A DNA stretch of 64,000 nt from Cellulomonas fengjieae. Its GTDB lineage: Bacteria > Actinomycetota > Actinomycetes > Actinomycetales > Cellulomonadaceae. Shown piece after piece: positions 32,259-40,726 of this stretch (the first letter of the stretch is position 1; the number at the start of each line of letters is the position of its first letter). Under the pieces are notes generated by a model, which saw only the letters and a program-made list of their open reading frames with translations, ran no database searches and had not been told where the DNA came from. A program made the translations under genes and the position numbers. The DNA lies in assembly GCF_018388465.1 (NCBI RefSeq), contig NZ_CP074404.1, forward strand, positions 310,001 through 374,000, read 5' to 3'.

Positions 32259-35200
32259 TCAGCGCCTGATGAGCAGCGTCTGCGCCGCGAGCGTACCGAG
32301 GTAGCCCTTGTCACCGCTGTAGTACGCCAGCACCACGGCCGAACGCTGCGCCGCGGGCAGTGTCACGGTCGCCGTGCCGTTGGTCAGCGGCACGGTGGCC
32401 ACCCGCTGCAGCCCGACCGTGAACACGACCGACCCGGTCGGCGCCGGGGCGCCGGTGGGTCCGGTCACCGTGGCGGTGACCGTCGCCCTGGTGCCCTTGG
32501 TCACCGTCCACGAGTCCGCGGACAGCGCCGCCGACGACACCGCCGGGAGCACCCGGTACGACCGCTGGCTCGTCGAGCCCGTGACGTCCGCACTGCCGGC
32601 GTACACGGCGGTCAGCTGGTGCGTGCCCGCGGCCAGGTCGGCCGGGAGGGCGATGGTCGCGGTGCCCTTGAGGCCGGAGACGGTCAGCGGGCCGGACGCG
32701 AGCGTCACACCCTTCTCCTTGATCTCGACCGTGCCCGTCGGCGCCGCGGACGCGCCCGTGACGACGACGGTCGCCGTGGTGACCGTGCCGTACGTGGCCG
32801 AGTTCTTCGACAGCGTGATCGCCGTCGTGGAGCTCGACGCCGTGACGGTCACGGGAACCGCGGCGGAGGTGGACGGCGCGTACAGCCCGCTGTCCGGGGT
32901 GAACGTCGCGGTCAGCGAGTGCTTGCCCGCGCCGAGCTTCACCTTCACGCTCGCCGTGCCCGCCGAGACGGCCGCCGAGCCGATCTCGGTCTCCCCGTCC
33001 AGGAACCTCACGGTCCCGGTGGCCTCGGCCGGCGCGACGGTGGCCGTGAGCGTGAGCTCCTGGCCGGCCTTCTTCCCGCCCGTGACCGCCAGCGTCGTGG
33101 TCGTCGGCGTCGCCGCCGGGACCGTCACGTCGACCACCTGCACCCGGGAGACCGGGTCGGCGTTGTGGTGCTGGAACACCAGCAGCTTGCCGTCGGTCGC
33201 GCCGGTCCCCTTGTGGACGCCGATGGTGGCGCCGTCGGCCCCGAGCGAGGAGAACGAGCCCGGGATGTCGTTGTCGAACCAGAACGGCGGGTCGTACGGG
33301 TTCACCGTGAACGACTCGGCGGTGTCGAGGACGTTGTCCTGCGCCGCGTAGTTCGAGTAGGTCCAGACGTCGATGGTCGGGGTCGACCCGGCGGGGATCC
33401 CCGCGGTGCCGAGCCTGATCGGCGCCACCAGCACGTTGCTGTCGAACACGCCGGCGTCGATGCTGCCCGAGAACCCGTTGATGAGCTGCACGCCGACGTT
33501 CCTGCCGCTCTCGTACTCGAACGTCGCGGCCACGGTGACGTCGGAGTCGGCGTTGAGCTTCTGCACCACCGTCTCGAGGTCGTAGGCGCCGTCACCGTCG
33601 ACGTCGATGTCGATGATCGGGATGACGTAGCTGCCGAGCGTGGACCACTCGCCGTCGGTCGCGATGCCGATGCCGAGCAGACCCGTCGACGGGTCACCCC
33701 CGGCGGCGGCGACGACCGGTGCGGTCGAGGCCCAGCCCACGTAGCGGATGTCACCGGCGGCGGCTGCCGACGGCGAGGTGACGAGCCCCGGGACGTCCTC
33801 GAGCTTCGGGCTCGTGACGGCGAGGTTCAGCGGCGTGGTCAGCGAGAACCAGCCGCCCGACGCGACACCGCGGCCGGTGATCGCCAGGTCGGCGGTCTGC
33901 GCAGCGGCGTCGGCGAAGGTCACCGGGCTGGCCGAGAGGTCGGAGACGAGCCTCGGGGCGGCCTGGAGCGGGACGCGCAGCTCCTGGGCGCCGGACGTGA
34001 GGACGAGCCGACCGGAGACCTGGGCGACGTACTCGCGCGGCACGCCGGCCTGGAGCTCCACCGACGTCGGGTCGAGCTCGCGCTCGAGCGTGGCCGGGTC
34101 GGCCGTGAGCGTGAGCGTGACGACGGCCGAGCGGCCCGGCGCCAGGGTGATCGAGGCCGGGCTGGCCGTGATCGTGGCGCCGCCGGCGGTCGACGAGCTG
34201 GACACCGACGTGGCGTACCGCTTGCTCGTCGTGCCGAAGTTCTTCACGGTCACGGTCTTCTTGGCGACCACCGTGGTGTCACCCACCGGCACGACGCCCC
34301 AGGTGACCGAGGTCTGCTCCGGGTTCTGCGTGTTGTAGGCGATGACGTCCGTCGTGACGGCGTCGAACGCGTCGACCCGGCCCGACCCGACCCGCTCGGG
34401 GCCGTACGCCGTGCCCGTGCCGCCCGGGCCCGTCCAGATGTCGTGCGTGGCGGTGTTCACCACGGCCGACTTGACCTGCGCGGCCTCCCAGCTCGGGTGC
34501 GCCGCGCGCACCAGCGCCGCGATGCCGGCGACGTGCGGGCTGGACATCGAGGTGCCGGACAGGGAGTGCGGCTCGTTGCCGGCGCCCGAGGCGGCGGACA
34601 GGATCTGCGTGCCGGGGGCGGCGACGTCGGGCTTGCCGTGGCCGAGGGAGCCGTGGACGCCGCGCGACGAGCCCGAGTTGAGCATGTCGCCCGCGATGTC
34701 CTCGATGACCGTGGCGGCGAGCGACGGGCCGATGTGGACCGTCAGCGTGCCGGCCTCGATCTGCGGCAGCAGCCGGTCGGTGGTCGCGGCGGTCATCTGG
34801 AAGCCGGGGATCTGGGCGTTGCCGGCGATGCCCGCGGCGAACGGGGTCAGCTCCGTCGGGAGCAGCACGCCGACCGCACCGGCGGCCGTCGCGTTGTTGA
34901 ACCGCACGGCCGAGCCGCAGCCCCGGGCCGTGTCGTCGTCGTTCCACCACAGGTAGGCGATCTTGCCGGCGACGGCAGCGGCCTGGGTGGGCGTGAACGG
35001 CGTGCAGCCGTCGAAGTTGCCGCCGGGGTTGCCGACCGGTGCCGTCACGTCGGGACCGCCGTAGGCGACCGAGTTCTGCCCGGAGTGCAGGCCGACGAGC
35101 GTCGGGTCGGCGGACTCGACGACCTCCAGGCCGTCGTACGTCTGGGGTGCGCCGACCGAGTTGGCGACGGTCAGGGAGCTCGCGGAGTTGCCCGGGCTGC

Positions 35201-36404
35201 CGCCGATGTCGGTGACGTCCCCGGCGTTGCCCGACGAGATCACCATGAGGGTGCCCAGCGCGCTCAGCTCGTCGATCAGGAGGTTGTCGGGGTCGTCGGC
35301 GGGGGAGCCGTCGCTGCCGAGCGACATGTTGACGATGTCGAGGCGGTCGCCCAGGTCGCCGTCACCGTTCGGGTCCGCTGCGCGGTCCAGCGCGAGCGAG
35401 GTGAGGTTGGTCGATCCGCCGATGTCACCGAACACCTTGAGCGCGTAGATGCCCGCGCCGGGTGCGGTGCCGGGGCCGACGACCCAGTCGGACACGTCCG
35501 TCAGGTCGCCGTAGTCGCCGCGGAAGGTGGTGCCGTCCGGCTGGACGCCGAAGCCGGCCGCCGTGCCGGCGACGTGCGTGCCGTGCCCGCTGTTGGGCGA
35601 CAGGTAGCTGGAGTCGATCGGGTTCTCGTCGGGCGTCGGGATGGGGCTCGAGCCGGGGAACTCCGACTGGGGGTCCGCGTCGTAGATCGGGCCGGCGAAG
35701 TCGTAGCCGCCGATGAACTTGGTGGGGTCGAAGGTGCCGGCCGGGGCCGGGGCGGAGCCGTCGGCGCCGTACGCCTGCTCGTACGCCTCGACCGTGCCGG
35801 GGCCGCCGAAGTCGGCGTGGGTGTAGTCCAGGCCGGTGTCGATGATGCCGATGCGCACACCCTCGCCGGTCTGGCCCGTGTCCTGCCACACCTGCAGCGC
35901 GCGCGTGAACTCGACGTTGTGCGCGTTGGTCACGGTCTTGGTGCTCACCCGGTAGACGGCGACCACCTCGGGGGAGTCGGCCAGGGCCCGGATCTGCGCG
36001 GCGTCGCCGGTGACCAGCGTGCCGGCGACGAGGTTGGTGAGCGTCGCGATCTTCTTCGGCGCGGCCGACCCGGCGGAGCGGGCGCTGAGCTGCTCCGGGA
36101 CGACGGCGTCCGCGATCGCCTCGGTCTCCGCGGCGGCCGCCTTGACCTCTGCGGGCGAACCGCCGTCGGCGGTCACGTCGCTGGCCGACCGGGCGTCCAG
36201 CTGGACGAACGCCGTCACGGGCCCGTCGGCGTCGGCGAGGCCTCGGGCGAGCTTGCCGTCGAGCCGGCCGTCGATGGCCTGGGAGTCGCCCGCGGTCGGG
36301 CGGTCGGGTGGCGGTGTTGCCGATGCGCCCCCGGCGCCCAGCAGTGCAGTGCTGACCGCGACGGACAACGCGGTGACGGCGGCGAGGACGGGTCGACGTG
36401 GCAT
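32259..36404 (-). CDS. Large secreted subtilisin-family (S8) serine protease with PA and Ig-like domains
   Basis: A 1381-residue exported protease. Signal peptide: residues 1-30. An I9-like propeptide region lies up to about 160. The catalytic triad is Asp189 (GIIDTGLDYTHAD), His274 (NSGHGTHVAGT) and Ser619 (SLSGTSMSSPHVAG). A protease-associated domain is inserted at about 430-555. After the catalytic domain come fibronectin-like and beta domains, then three Ig-like repeats (PTGTVEIKEKG, LTAVYAGSADVTGS and so on) ending LIRR. It likely degrades extracellular protein. ATG 36404 has an AGGGA-type ribosome binding site and starts the signal peptide exactly. The C-terminal repeats resemble the Ig-like tail of the galactanase. 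Confidence 0.95.
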   Translation of the reverse strand: MPRRPVLAAVTALSVAVSTALLGAGGASATPPPDRPTAGDSQAIDGRLDGKLARGLADADGPVTAFVQLDARSASDVTADGGSPAEVKAAAAETEAIADAVVPEQLSARSAGSAAPKKIATLTNLVAGTLVTGDAAQIRALADSPEVVAVYRVSTKTVTNAHNVEFTRALQVWQDTGQTGEGVRIGIIDTGLDYTHADFGGPGTVEAYEQAYGADGSAPAPAGTFDPTKFIGGYDFAGPIYDADPQSEFPGSSPIPTPDENPIDSSYLSPNSGHGTHVAGTAAGFGVQPDGTTFRGDYGDLTDVSDWVVGPGTAPGAGIYALKVFGDIGGSTNLTSLALDRAADPNGDGDLGDRLDIVNMSLGSDGSPADDPDNLLIDELSALGTLMVISSGNAGDVTDIGGSPGNSASSLTVANSVGAPQTYDGLEVVESADPTLVGLHSGQNSVAYGGPDVTAPVGNPGGNFDGCTPFTPTQAAAVAGKIAYLWWNDDDTARGCGSAVRFNNATAAGAVGVLLPTELTPFAAGIAGNAQIPGFQMTAATTDRLLPQIEAGTLTVHIGPSLAATVIEDIAGDMLNSGSSRGVHGSLGHGKPDVAAPGTQILSAASGAGNEPHSLSGTSMSSPHVAGIAALVRAAHPSWEAAQVKSAVVNTATHDIWTGPGGTGTAYGPERVGSGRVDAFDAVTTDVIAYNTQNPEQTSVTWGVVPVGDTTVVAKKTVTVKNFGTTSKRYATSVSSSSTAGGATITASPASITLAPGRSAVVTLTLTADPATLERELDPTSVELQAGVPREYVAQVSGRLVLTSGAQELRVPLQAAPRLVSDLSASPVTFADAAAQTADLAITGRGVASGGWFSLTTPLNLAVTSPKLEDVPGLVTSPSAAAAGDIRYVGWASTAPVVAAAGGDPSTGLLGIGIATDGEWSTLGSYVIPIIDIDVDGDGAYDLETVVQKLNADSDVTVAATFEYESGRNVGVQLINGFSGSIDAGVFDSNVLVAPIRLGTAGIPAGSTPTIDVWTYSNYAAQDNVLDTAESFTVNPYDPPFWFDNDIPGSFSSLGADGATIGVHKGTGATDGKLLVFQHHNADPVSRVQVVDVTVPAATPTTTTLAVTGGKKAGQELTLTATVAPAEATGTVRFLDGETEIGSAAVSAGTASVKVKLGAGKHSLTATFTPDSGLYAPSTSAAVPVTVTASSSTTAITLSKNSATYGTVTTATVVVTGASAAPTGTVEIKEKGVTLASGPLTVSGLKGTATIALPADLAAGTHQLTAVYAGSADVTGSTSQRSYRVLPAVSSAALSADSWTVTKGTRATVTATVTGPTGAPAPTGSVVFTVGLQRVATVPLTNGTATVTLPAAQRSAVVLAYYSGDKGYLGTLAAQTLLIRR

Positions 36405-36555
36405 GTGCGCATCCCTGGCTTCGAGGAGGACCGGGCGCGTGTGCAGCGGCGTGACGGCAGTCACAGGGGAGCACACGCTCGGTGCACGTTACTGGTAGGT
36501 ACGCCGATTCGTCACCCCTGTGCCGGAAGGTTCGTTTCGCCGGTGCGGGGAGCGC

Positions 36556-37140
36556 TCAGCGCAGGGGCACGAACGAGTACGAGCCGTGGGTGCTCACCTC
36601 GGTCAGGTCGCCCCGCCGGACCACCAGGTGCATGGTCGAGGCGACCGGGATCACGAGGCGCCCACCGTCGGCAAGCTGGTCCACCAGGACGGTCGGCAGC
36701 GCCCGCGGAGCGGCCGAGACGAGGATCCGGTCCCAGCCGCCGGGGACGGGTCGACCGAGCGTCCCGGGGGCCGCCGTCGCCACGTGCGCCCACGGCAGGT
36801 CGCAGGCGTCGACGTTGCCGGCACCCCAGGCGGCGAGCTCCGGGTCGAGCTCCAGCCCGAGGACGGAACCGTCGGGTCCGACGAGCCGCGCGAGCAGCGC
36901 CGTCGTCCAGCCGGAGCCCGCCCCCACGTCGAGCACCCGTGCGCCGACGGGGACCTCCAGCAGCCTGAGCATCGCTGCGACCGTGCTCGGCTGCGAGCCC
37001 GTCTGGCTGTGCCACAGCGGGAGCGCGCGGTCCTCGTGCGCGTGGGCGCGCTGCTCGGGTGGCAGGAACCGCGCGCGGGCGAGCTCGCGCATCGCGTCGG
37101 CCACGTCGGCGGCGCGCCCGGGGTCCGCACCCTCGCGCAT
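36556..37140 (-). CDS. pcm: Protein-L-isoaspartate O-methyltransferase
   Basis: A 194-residue SAM-dependent methyltransferase that repairs isoaspartyl residues. It has the pre-motif LPLWHSQTGSQPSTVAAML, motif I VLDVGAGSGWTTALLARLVG, the acidic loop VLGLELDPELA, and WDRILVSAAPRALP. Length is slightly short for the family, with a compact C-terminus. No Shine-Dalgarno is seen; TAGGCT lies 6 nt before the ATG, so translation is probably leaderless. Confidence 0.85.
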   Translation of the reverse strand: MREGADPGRAADVADAMRELARARFLPPEQRAHAHEDRALPLWHSQTGSQPSTVAAMLRLLEVPVGARVLDVGAGSGWTTALLARLVGPDGSVLGLELDPELAAWGAGNVDACDLPWAHVATAAPGTLGRPVPGGWDRILVSAAPRALPTVLVDQLADGGRLVIPVASTMHLVVRRGDLTEVSTHGSYSFVPLR

Positions 37141-37146
37141 GGGTCG

Positions 37147-37152
37147 AGCCTA
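37147..37152 (-). promoter_or_regulatory. Probable leaderless -10 element (TAGGCT) of pcm
   Basis: On the minus strand TAGGCT lies 6 nt before the pcm ATG. The same hexamer precedes folP. Confidence 0.4.
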
Positions 37153-37181
37153 CGGGCGGGAGCGCCCCTGGGCTCGAGGCC

Positions 37182-37535
37182 CTAGCTGCCGGAACGCGCC
37201 CCGGTGGGCATGGGCACCACGGGGATCGCCCCCGTGCGGGGGACGTCGGCGGCGGACGGGGCGGGGATGAACTTCGGCTTCCTGCCGGGGCGGCCCCGCT
37301 CGCGGCGCAGCTCGATGCCCTCGAGGGTGGTCGCCCGCCAGACGGCGCCGCCGTTGAGCCGTCCGTCGGGCGGCGGCAGCCACGGGACCTTGCGCGACAG
37401 CCACACGCGGATGGTGGCGTGCTCGACGCCCAGGCGGTCGGCGATCCTGGCGATGTCGTAGAGGTCGTCGAGGCCGCGGACGGGCGGCTGGGGGGCGCCC
37501 GCGGCGGGCGGTTCAGGCGGGGGGTCGGACGGCAC
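37182..37535 (-). CDS. Small helix-turn-helix DNA-binding protein
   Basis: A 117-residue protein. A Pro-rich N-terminus is followed by a helix-turn-helix of AlpA/MerR-like or excisionase-like type: LYDIARIADRLGVEHATIRVWL, then a wing-like WLPPPDGRLNGGAVWR. The tail is basic and Pro-rich. The target is unknown, but an inverted repeat at 37560-37595 lies just upstream of its own start and in front of the divergent M15 gene. No phage genes are near, so this is probably a chromosomal regulator. Confidence 0.75.
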   Translation of the reverse strand: MPSDPPPEPPAAGAPQPPVRGLDDLYDIARIADRLGVEHATIRVWLSRKVPWLPPPDGRLNGGAVWRATTLEGIELRRERGRPGRKPKFIPAPSAADVPRTGAIPVVPMPTGARSGS

Positions 37536-37559
37536 GGGGGAATCGTAACGGGCCCACCC

Positions 37560-37595
37560 TGTGGATCCTGTAACGGAGCCGTGACTGGATCCACA
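37560..37595. promoter_or_regulatory. Inverted repeat TGTGGATCC..GGATCCACA
   Basis: Perfect 9-bp arms (37560-37568 and 37587-37595) around 18 bp, in the divergent region between the HTH gene and the M15 gene. It is a candidate operator. The arms also differ only slightly from a DnaA box, but nothing else suggests an origin. Confidence 0.45.
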
Positions 37596-37650
37596 CGAGA
37601 TCTCCTCCCCCCAGAGGCCTCAAGTGTCCTGGACGGCCGTCCGAAGAACT

Positions 37651-37672
37651 TAACGTGTTACGCGTGAGTAAC
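37651..37672 (+). promoter_or_regulatory. Leaderless -10 element and overlapping GTTAC-N6-GTAAC motif
   Basis: TAACGT (37651-37656) lies 7 nt before GTG 37664, which decides this start. GTTAC (37657-37661) and GTAAC (37668-37672) form a pentamer pair with a 6-bp gap across the start codon. Confidence 0.45.
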
Positions 37673-38851
37673 AATTTCCCGTCTCCCGCCCGGCAGCCCG
37701 CCGGTCGGCACGCCGTCGAGCGCCCCGCACCCGTGCGCACGTCGAGTCGTCCCGCCCGGCTGGCGAAGGCGGCGGTGCTGACCGCGCTCGCCCTCAGCAT
37801 GGGCGCCGTGGTCACCACCGCTGCGGCGAACCCGCAGGGTGATGGGAGCGAGACCATCGCGGCCGCACAGTCCCGACCGTCGACCGCGGCTCGCCAGGTC
37901 GAGGAGGCCCGCGCCGGTGCCGTCGACGTCGCGACCGACGCCATCGCCGTGGCCGAGACGGTCCAGGCCGAGGCGACGCAGGTGGCGATCGACGCGGCGC
38001 AGCTCGAGGCGCTCGACGCCGCCACCGCGCGGCTGGACGAGCTCGTGGTCGAGGCGACCGGTGACGAGGCCCGCGGCGCCGCGGCGACCCGCTCCGGCGA
38101 CCGGGACGCCACCGCCGACACGGAGGGCGCCGTCGTCGTCCCGCCCGCCGCCGTGGCGAGCCCGGACGCGATCCCGGACCCCGCAACCGTCTTCGAGCAG
38201 ACGCCCGCACCCCCGCAGGTGCGGACGATCCCGCCCACCACGGGCAAGGAGGACGCGACCACCGCGGAGCTGCGTGAGGCCGTCGCCGCCGTGGCCACCC
38301 TCGCGACCACCGTGCGACAGAGCGCCGAGGCCAAGAAGGTGGCGGACGCGGACGCCGCGGCAGCCGCCGCGGCCGCCGAGGCAGCAGCAGCCGCCGAGGC
38401 GCAGGCCCAGGCCACCGCCCAGGCGCAGCGCGCCGCGTGGAAGGCCTCACTGCTCGGGTACGCCAACGGCCGGATCCCCGACTCCGCACTCTGCAGCGCG
38501 AACTTCGACGCGTCGGCGCTCCTGCGCTGCGACGCGGCCGAGCAGCTCAACCTCCTGAACGCGGCCTACCGCGCCCACTTCGGCACCGACATGGTCGTCA
38601 GCGACTCGTACCGCTCGTACGCGGGCCAGGTCGCCTGCAAGCGCACCAAGGGCTACCTGTGCGCGGCACCGGGGACGTCGAACCACGGCAGCGGCGTCGC
38701 GATCGACTTCGGTGGCGGCATCAACGCGTTCGGCACCGCCCAGCACGCCTGGATGGTCGCCAACGGCCCGGGGCTCGGCTGGACGCACCCGGCCTGGGCG
38801 CAGCGCGGCGGCAGCAAGCCCGAGGCGTGGCACTGGGAGTACGTCGGCTGA
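37664..38851 (+). CDS. Exported M15-family D,D-carboxypeptidase-like protein (second copy)
   Basis: A 395-residue paralogue of the protein at 9025, in the same layout. It has an export signal (AKAAVLTALALSMGAVVTTAA), a long Ala/Glu-rich helical and coiled-coil-like stalk (residues 60-250, with a poly-Ala-rich segment), and a C-terminal M15 domain. Zinc and catalytic motifs are SNHGSGVAIDFGGG and EAWHWEYVG. It probably trims peptidoglycan stem peptides. GTG 37664 is chosen over GTG 37655 because the -10 element TAACGT is 7 nt upstream. It starts SNNFPS, like the NlpC gene at 51143, which starts SNRTKR. Confidence 0.85.
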   Translation: MSNNFPSPARQPAGRHAVERPAPVRTSSRPARLAKAAVLTALALSMGAVVTTAAANPQGDGSETIAAAQSRPSTAARQVEEARAGAVDVATDAIAVAETVQAEATQVAIDAAQLEALDAATARLDELVVEATGDEARGAAATRSGDRDATADTEGAVVVPPAAVASPDAIPDPATVFEQTPAPPQVRTIPPTTGKEDATTAELREAVAAVATLATTVRQSAEAKKVADADAAAAAAAAEAAAAAEAQAQATAQAQRAAWKASLLGYANGRIPDSALCSANFDASALLRCDAAEQLNLLNAAYRAHFGTDMVVSDSYRSYAGQVACKRTKGYLCAAPGTSNHGSGVAIDFGGGINAFGTAQHAWMVANGPGLGWTHPAWAQRGGSKPEAWHWEYVG

Positions 38852-38893
38852 TCTCGCCGCGTGCGGATCGGACCGCGCACCGCGTCGCGGCTC

Positions 38894-38899
38894 TACGAT
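38894..38899 (+). promoter_or_regulatory. Probable leaderless -10 element (TACGAT)
   Basis: TACGAT lies 7 nt before ATG 38907, with no Shine-Dalgarno between. Confidence 0.45.
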
Positions 38900-38906
38900 C
38901 GGGCGC

Positions 38907-40088
38907 ATGAGCACCTCGGCCGGGCCGGGACGGACGTGGCCCCTGGTGGGCCGCGCCGCCGAGCTCGACGACCTCGACGACCTGCTGTCGACCGCCGCCG
39001 ACGGCGTCGGCGTGACGGTGCTCCTCGAGGGTGAGGCCGGTGTCGGCAAGAGCAGCCTGGTCGAGGCGCTGCGCGGCTCCGCTCGCCTGCTCGCCGTCGA
39101 GCTGCGCACGGCGCACGCCTCCGCGCTGCGGGCGGCACCGTTCGCGCTTTTGTCGGACGCGTTGCTGGTCCGCCCGAGCGGCGTGGGCCGCGGACCCGAG
39201 CGGGCCGTCGGGCGCGGGCAGGTCGAGGCGGAGCTGGCCGACCTGCTCGACGCCATCGCCGCGGACCCCGCGTCCTCGGTCGCCCGGCACGACCGGGCCG
39301 CCGAGCTGTTCGCCGCGCTGCTGCGCCGCCACGGGGACACCCACCCGTGGGTGCTCGTGCTCGAGGACGTCCACGAGGCGGACGCGCCCTCGCTCGAGGT
39401 GCTGCTGCGGCTGGCGCACGAGGGAGCGGTGCCCCGGGCGCTCGTCGTGCTGACGATGCGCCCGGTCCCGTACCGCCCCGAGCTCGCCGCGCTGGTCGCC
39501 GCGTGGACCCGTGCCGGAGCCCGGTACCTGGAGCTGCGGCCGCTGACCGCGCGCGCCACCGTGGAGCTGGCGGAGAGCCTGGCCGGCGGTCCGGTCGGCC
39601 CGTCCCTGCGCGGCACGCTCGCGACGGCCGGCGGGAACCCGCGGCTCATCGCGGACGTCGTGCGGACGGCGCGGTCCGCGGGTGCCCTGGTCACCGCCGA
39701 CGGCGTGCTCGACCCGGCCGGTGCCCAGTGGCTGGAGCCGCTGGACGAGGTGGTCCGGGAGCGCGTGGCGTACCTGGGTCCGGAGGTGCTCGCGCTGCTC
39801 GGTCAGGCCTCGGTGCTGGGCACGTCGTTCGTGATCGCGGACCTGGCCGCGATGGCGGGGGACCCCGTCGCCGACTGCTGGCGAACCCTGCGGCACGGCC
39901 TGGCCGCGGGGGTCGTCCGTGCGCGTGGGGACCGGCTCGTCTTCGGCCACGACCTGGTGCGTGGCGCCCTCTACAACGGGCTCGAGCCCGACCACCGCCG
40001 CGCGCTGCACGCCCGCGCCGCGTGGGCCCTGCGGAGGGCCGGCGCGCCGTCGCGGGTCGTCATGGGGCACCTCGAGCGCGCGCGCTGA
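38907..40088 (+). CDS. LAL-type AAA ATPase lacking the C-terminal LuxR domain
   Basis: A 393-residue protein matching only the N-terminal ATPase half of LAL regulators: PLVGRAAELDDLDDLL, Walker A LEGEAGVGKSSLVEAL, Walker B WVLVLEDVHEAD, and the winged-helix-like LGQASVLGTSFVIADLAAM. Full-length relatives, such as the one at 12770-15682, continue with TPR repeats and a LuxR helix-turn-helix. Here the frame stops at HLERAR. The 65 bp before OsmC contain no trace of the missing part. It may be a stable truncation with a signalling or decoy role, or a decayed regulator. Confidence 0.78.
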   Translation: MSTSAGPGRTWPLVGRAAELDDLDDLLSTAADGVGVTVLLEGEAGVGKSSLVEALRGSARLLAVELRTAHASALRAAPFALLSDALLVRPSGVGRGPERAVGRGQVEAELADLLDAIAADPASSVARHDRAAELFAALLRRHGDTHPWVLVLEDVHEADAPSLEVLLRLAHEGAVPRALVVLTMRPVPYRPELAALVAAWTRAGARYLELRPLTARATVELAESLAGGPVGPSLRGTLATAGGNPRLIADVVRTARSAGALVTADGVLDPAGAQWLEPLDEVVRERVAYLGPEVLALLGQASVLGTSFVIADLAAMAGDPVADCWRTLRHGLAAGVVRARGDRLVFGHDLVRGALYNGLEPDHRRALHARAAWALRRAGAPSRVVMGHLERAR

Positions 40089-40153
40089 CCGGCTCCGCGC
40101 CTAGCGTGGGGGTGGCGGGCAACCAGCCCGTGCTGCCCATGACAAGGAGCACC

Positions 40154-40591
40154 ATGCCTACGCGCACCGCACGCACCGCCTGGAACGGGACCCTGCAGGA
40201 GGGCGGTGGCCAGGTCGAGCTCACCAGCTCCGGCGCCGCCACGTTCGACGTCTCCTTCCCCAAGCGCGCGGCCGAGAACGCCGACGGCACGACGAGCCCG
40301 GAGGAGCTCATCGCCGCGGCCCACTCGTCCTGCTTCGCCATGCAGCTGTCGGCCGTGATCGCCGAGGCCGGTGGCACCCCGGTGTCCCTCGAGGTCGGCG
40401 CCGACGTCACCCTGCGGCCCGACCCGGCCGGCGGGTTCCGCATCTCCGGCATCGCCCTGACCGTGCGCGGCGAGGTCGAGGGTCTCGACGCCGACGGCTT
40501 CCGCGCCGCCGCCGAGAACGCCAAGGCCACGTGCCCGGTGAGCAAGGCCCTGACGGGCACCGAGATCACCCTGGACGCCTCCCTCGCATGA
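40154..40591 (+). CDS. OsmC/Ohr-family peroxiredoxin
   Basis: A 145-residue OsmC-type thiol peroxidase. The two redox Cys are in HSSCFAMQLS and ENAKATCPVSKAL. The N-terminus TRTARTAWNGTLQEGGGQV matches the OsmC subfamily. It reduces organic hydroperoxides using a thiol or lipoyl partner. ATG 40154 follows AAGGAGC. A -10-like TAGCGT at 40102 would give a transcript starting about 40 nt before the ATG. A palindromic repeat follows 19 bp after the stop and may terminate transcription. Confidence 0.92.
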   Translation: MPTRTARTAWNGTLQEGGGQVELTSSGAATFDVSFPKRAAENADGTTSPEELIAAAHSSCFAMQLSAVIAEAGGTPVSLEVGADVTLRPDPAGGFRISGIALTVRGEVEGLDADGFRAAAENAKATCPVSKALTGTEITLDASLA

Positions 40592-40609
40592 CCCACCCCG
40601 CCCATCGCG

Positions 40610-40653
40610 GCGTCCGAGCATGTGGCTGCCCCGGCGCTCACGTCCTCGGACGC
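40610..40653. repeat. ACGTCCGAG-family palindrome after osmC
   Basis: Arms GCGTCCGAG / CTCGGACGC are perfect over 9 bp and extend imperfectly to 15. It shares CACGTCCTCGGACG with the element inside the next gene. Confidence 0.75.
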
Positions 40654-40726
40654 TGCGCGGGGGGGCCCGTGACCATCCCTCGGTGAGGTGTGCGGGGGAG
40701 CGGGGTCGCGGTGGGAGACTGCCCGC

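Noticed and set aside
37560..37672. Replication origin signals (DnaA-box-like arms)
   Set aside because: Only two near-boxes occur, there is no cluster, no dnaA/dnaN genes, and the site is better explained as an operator.
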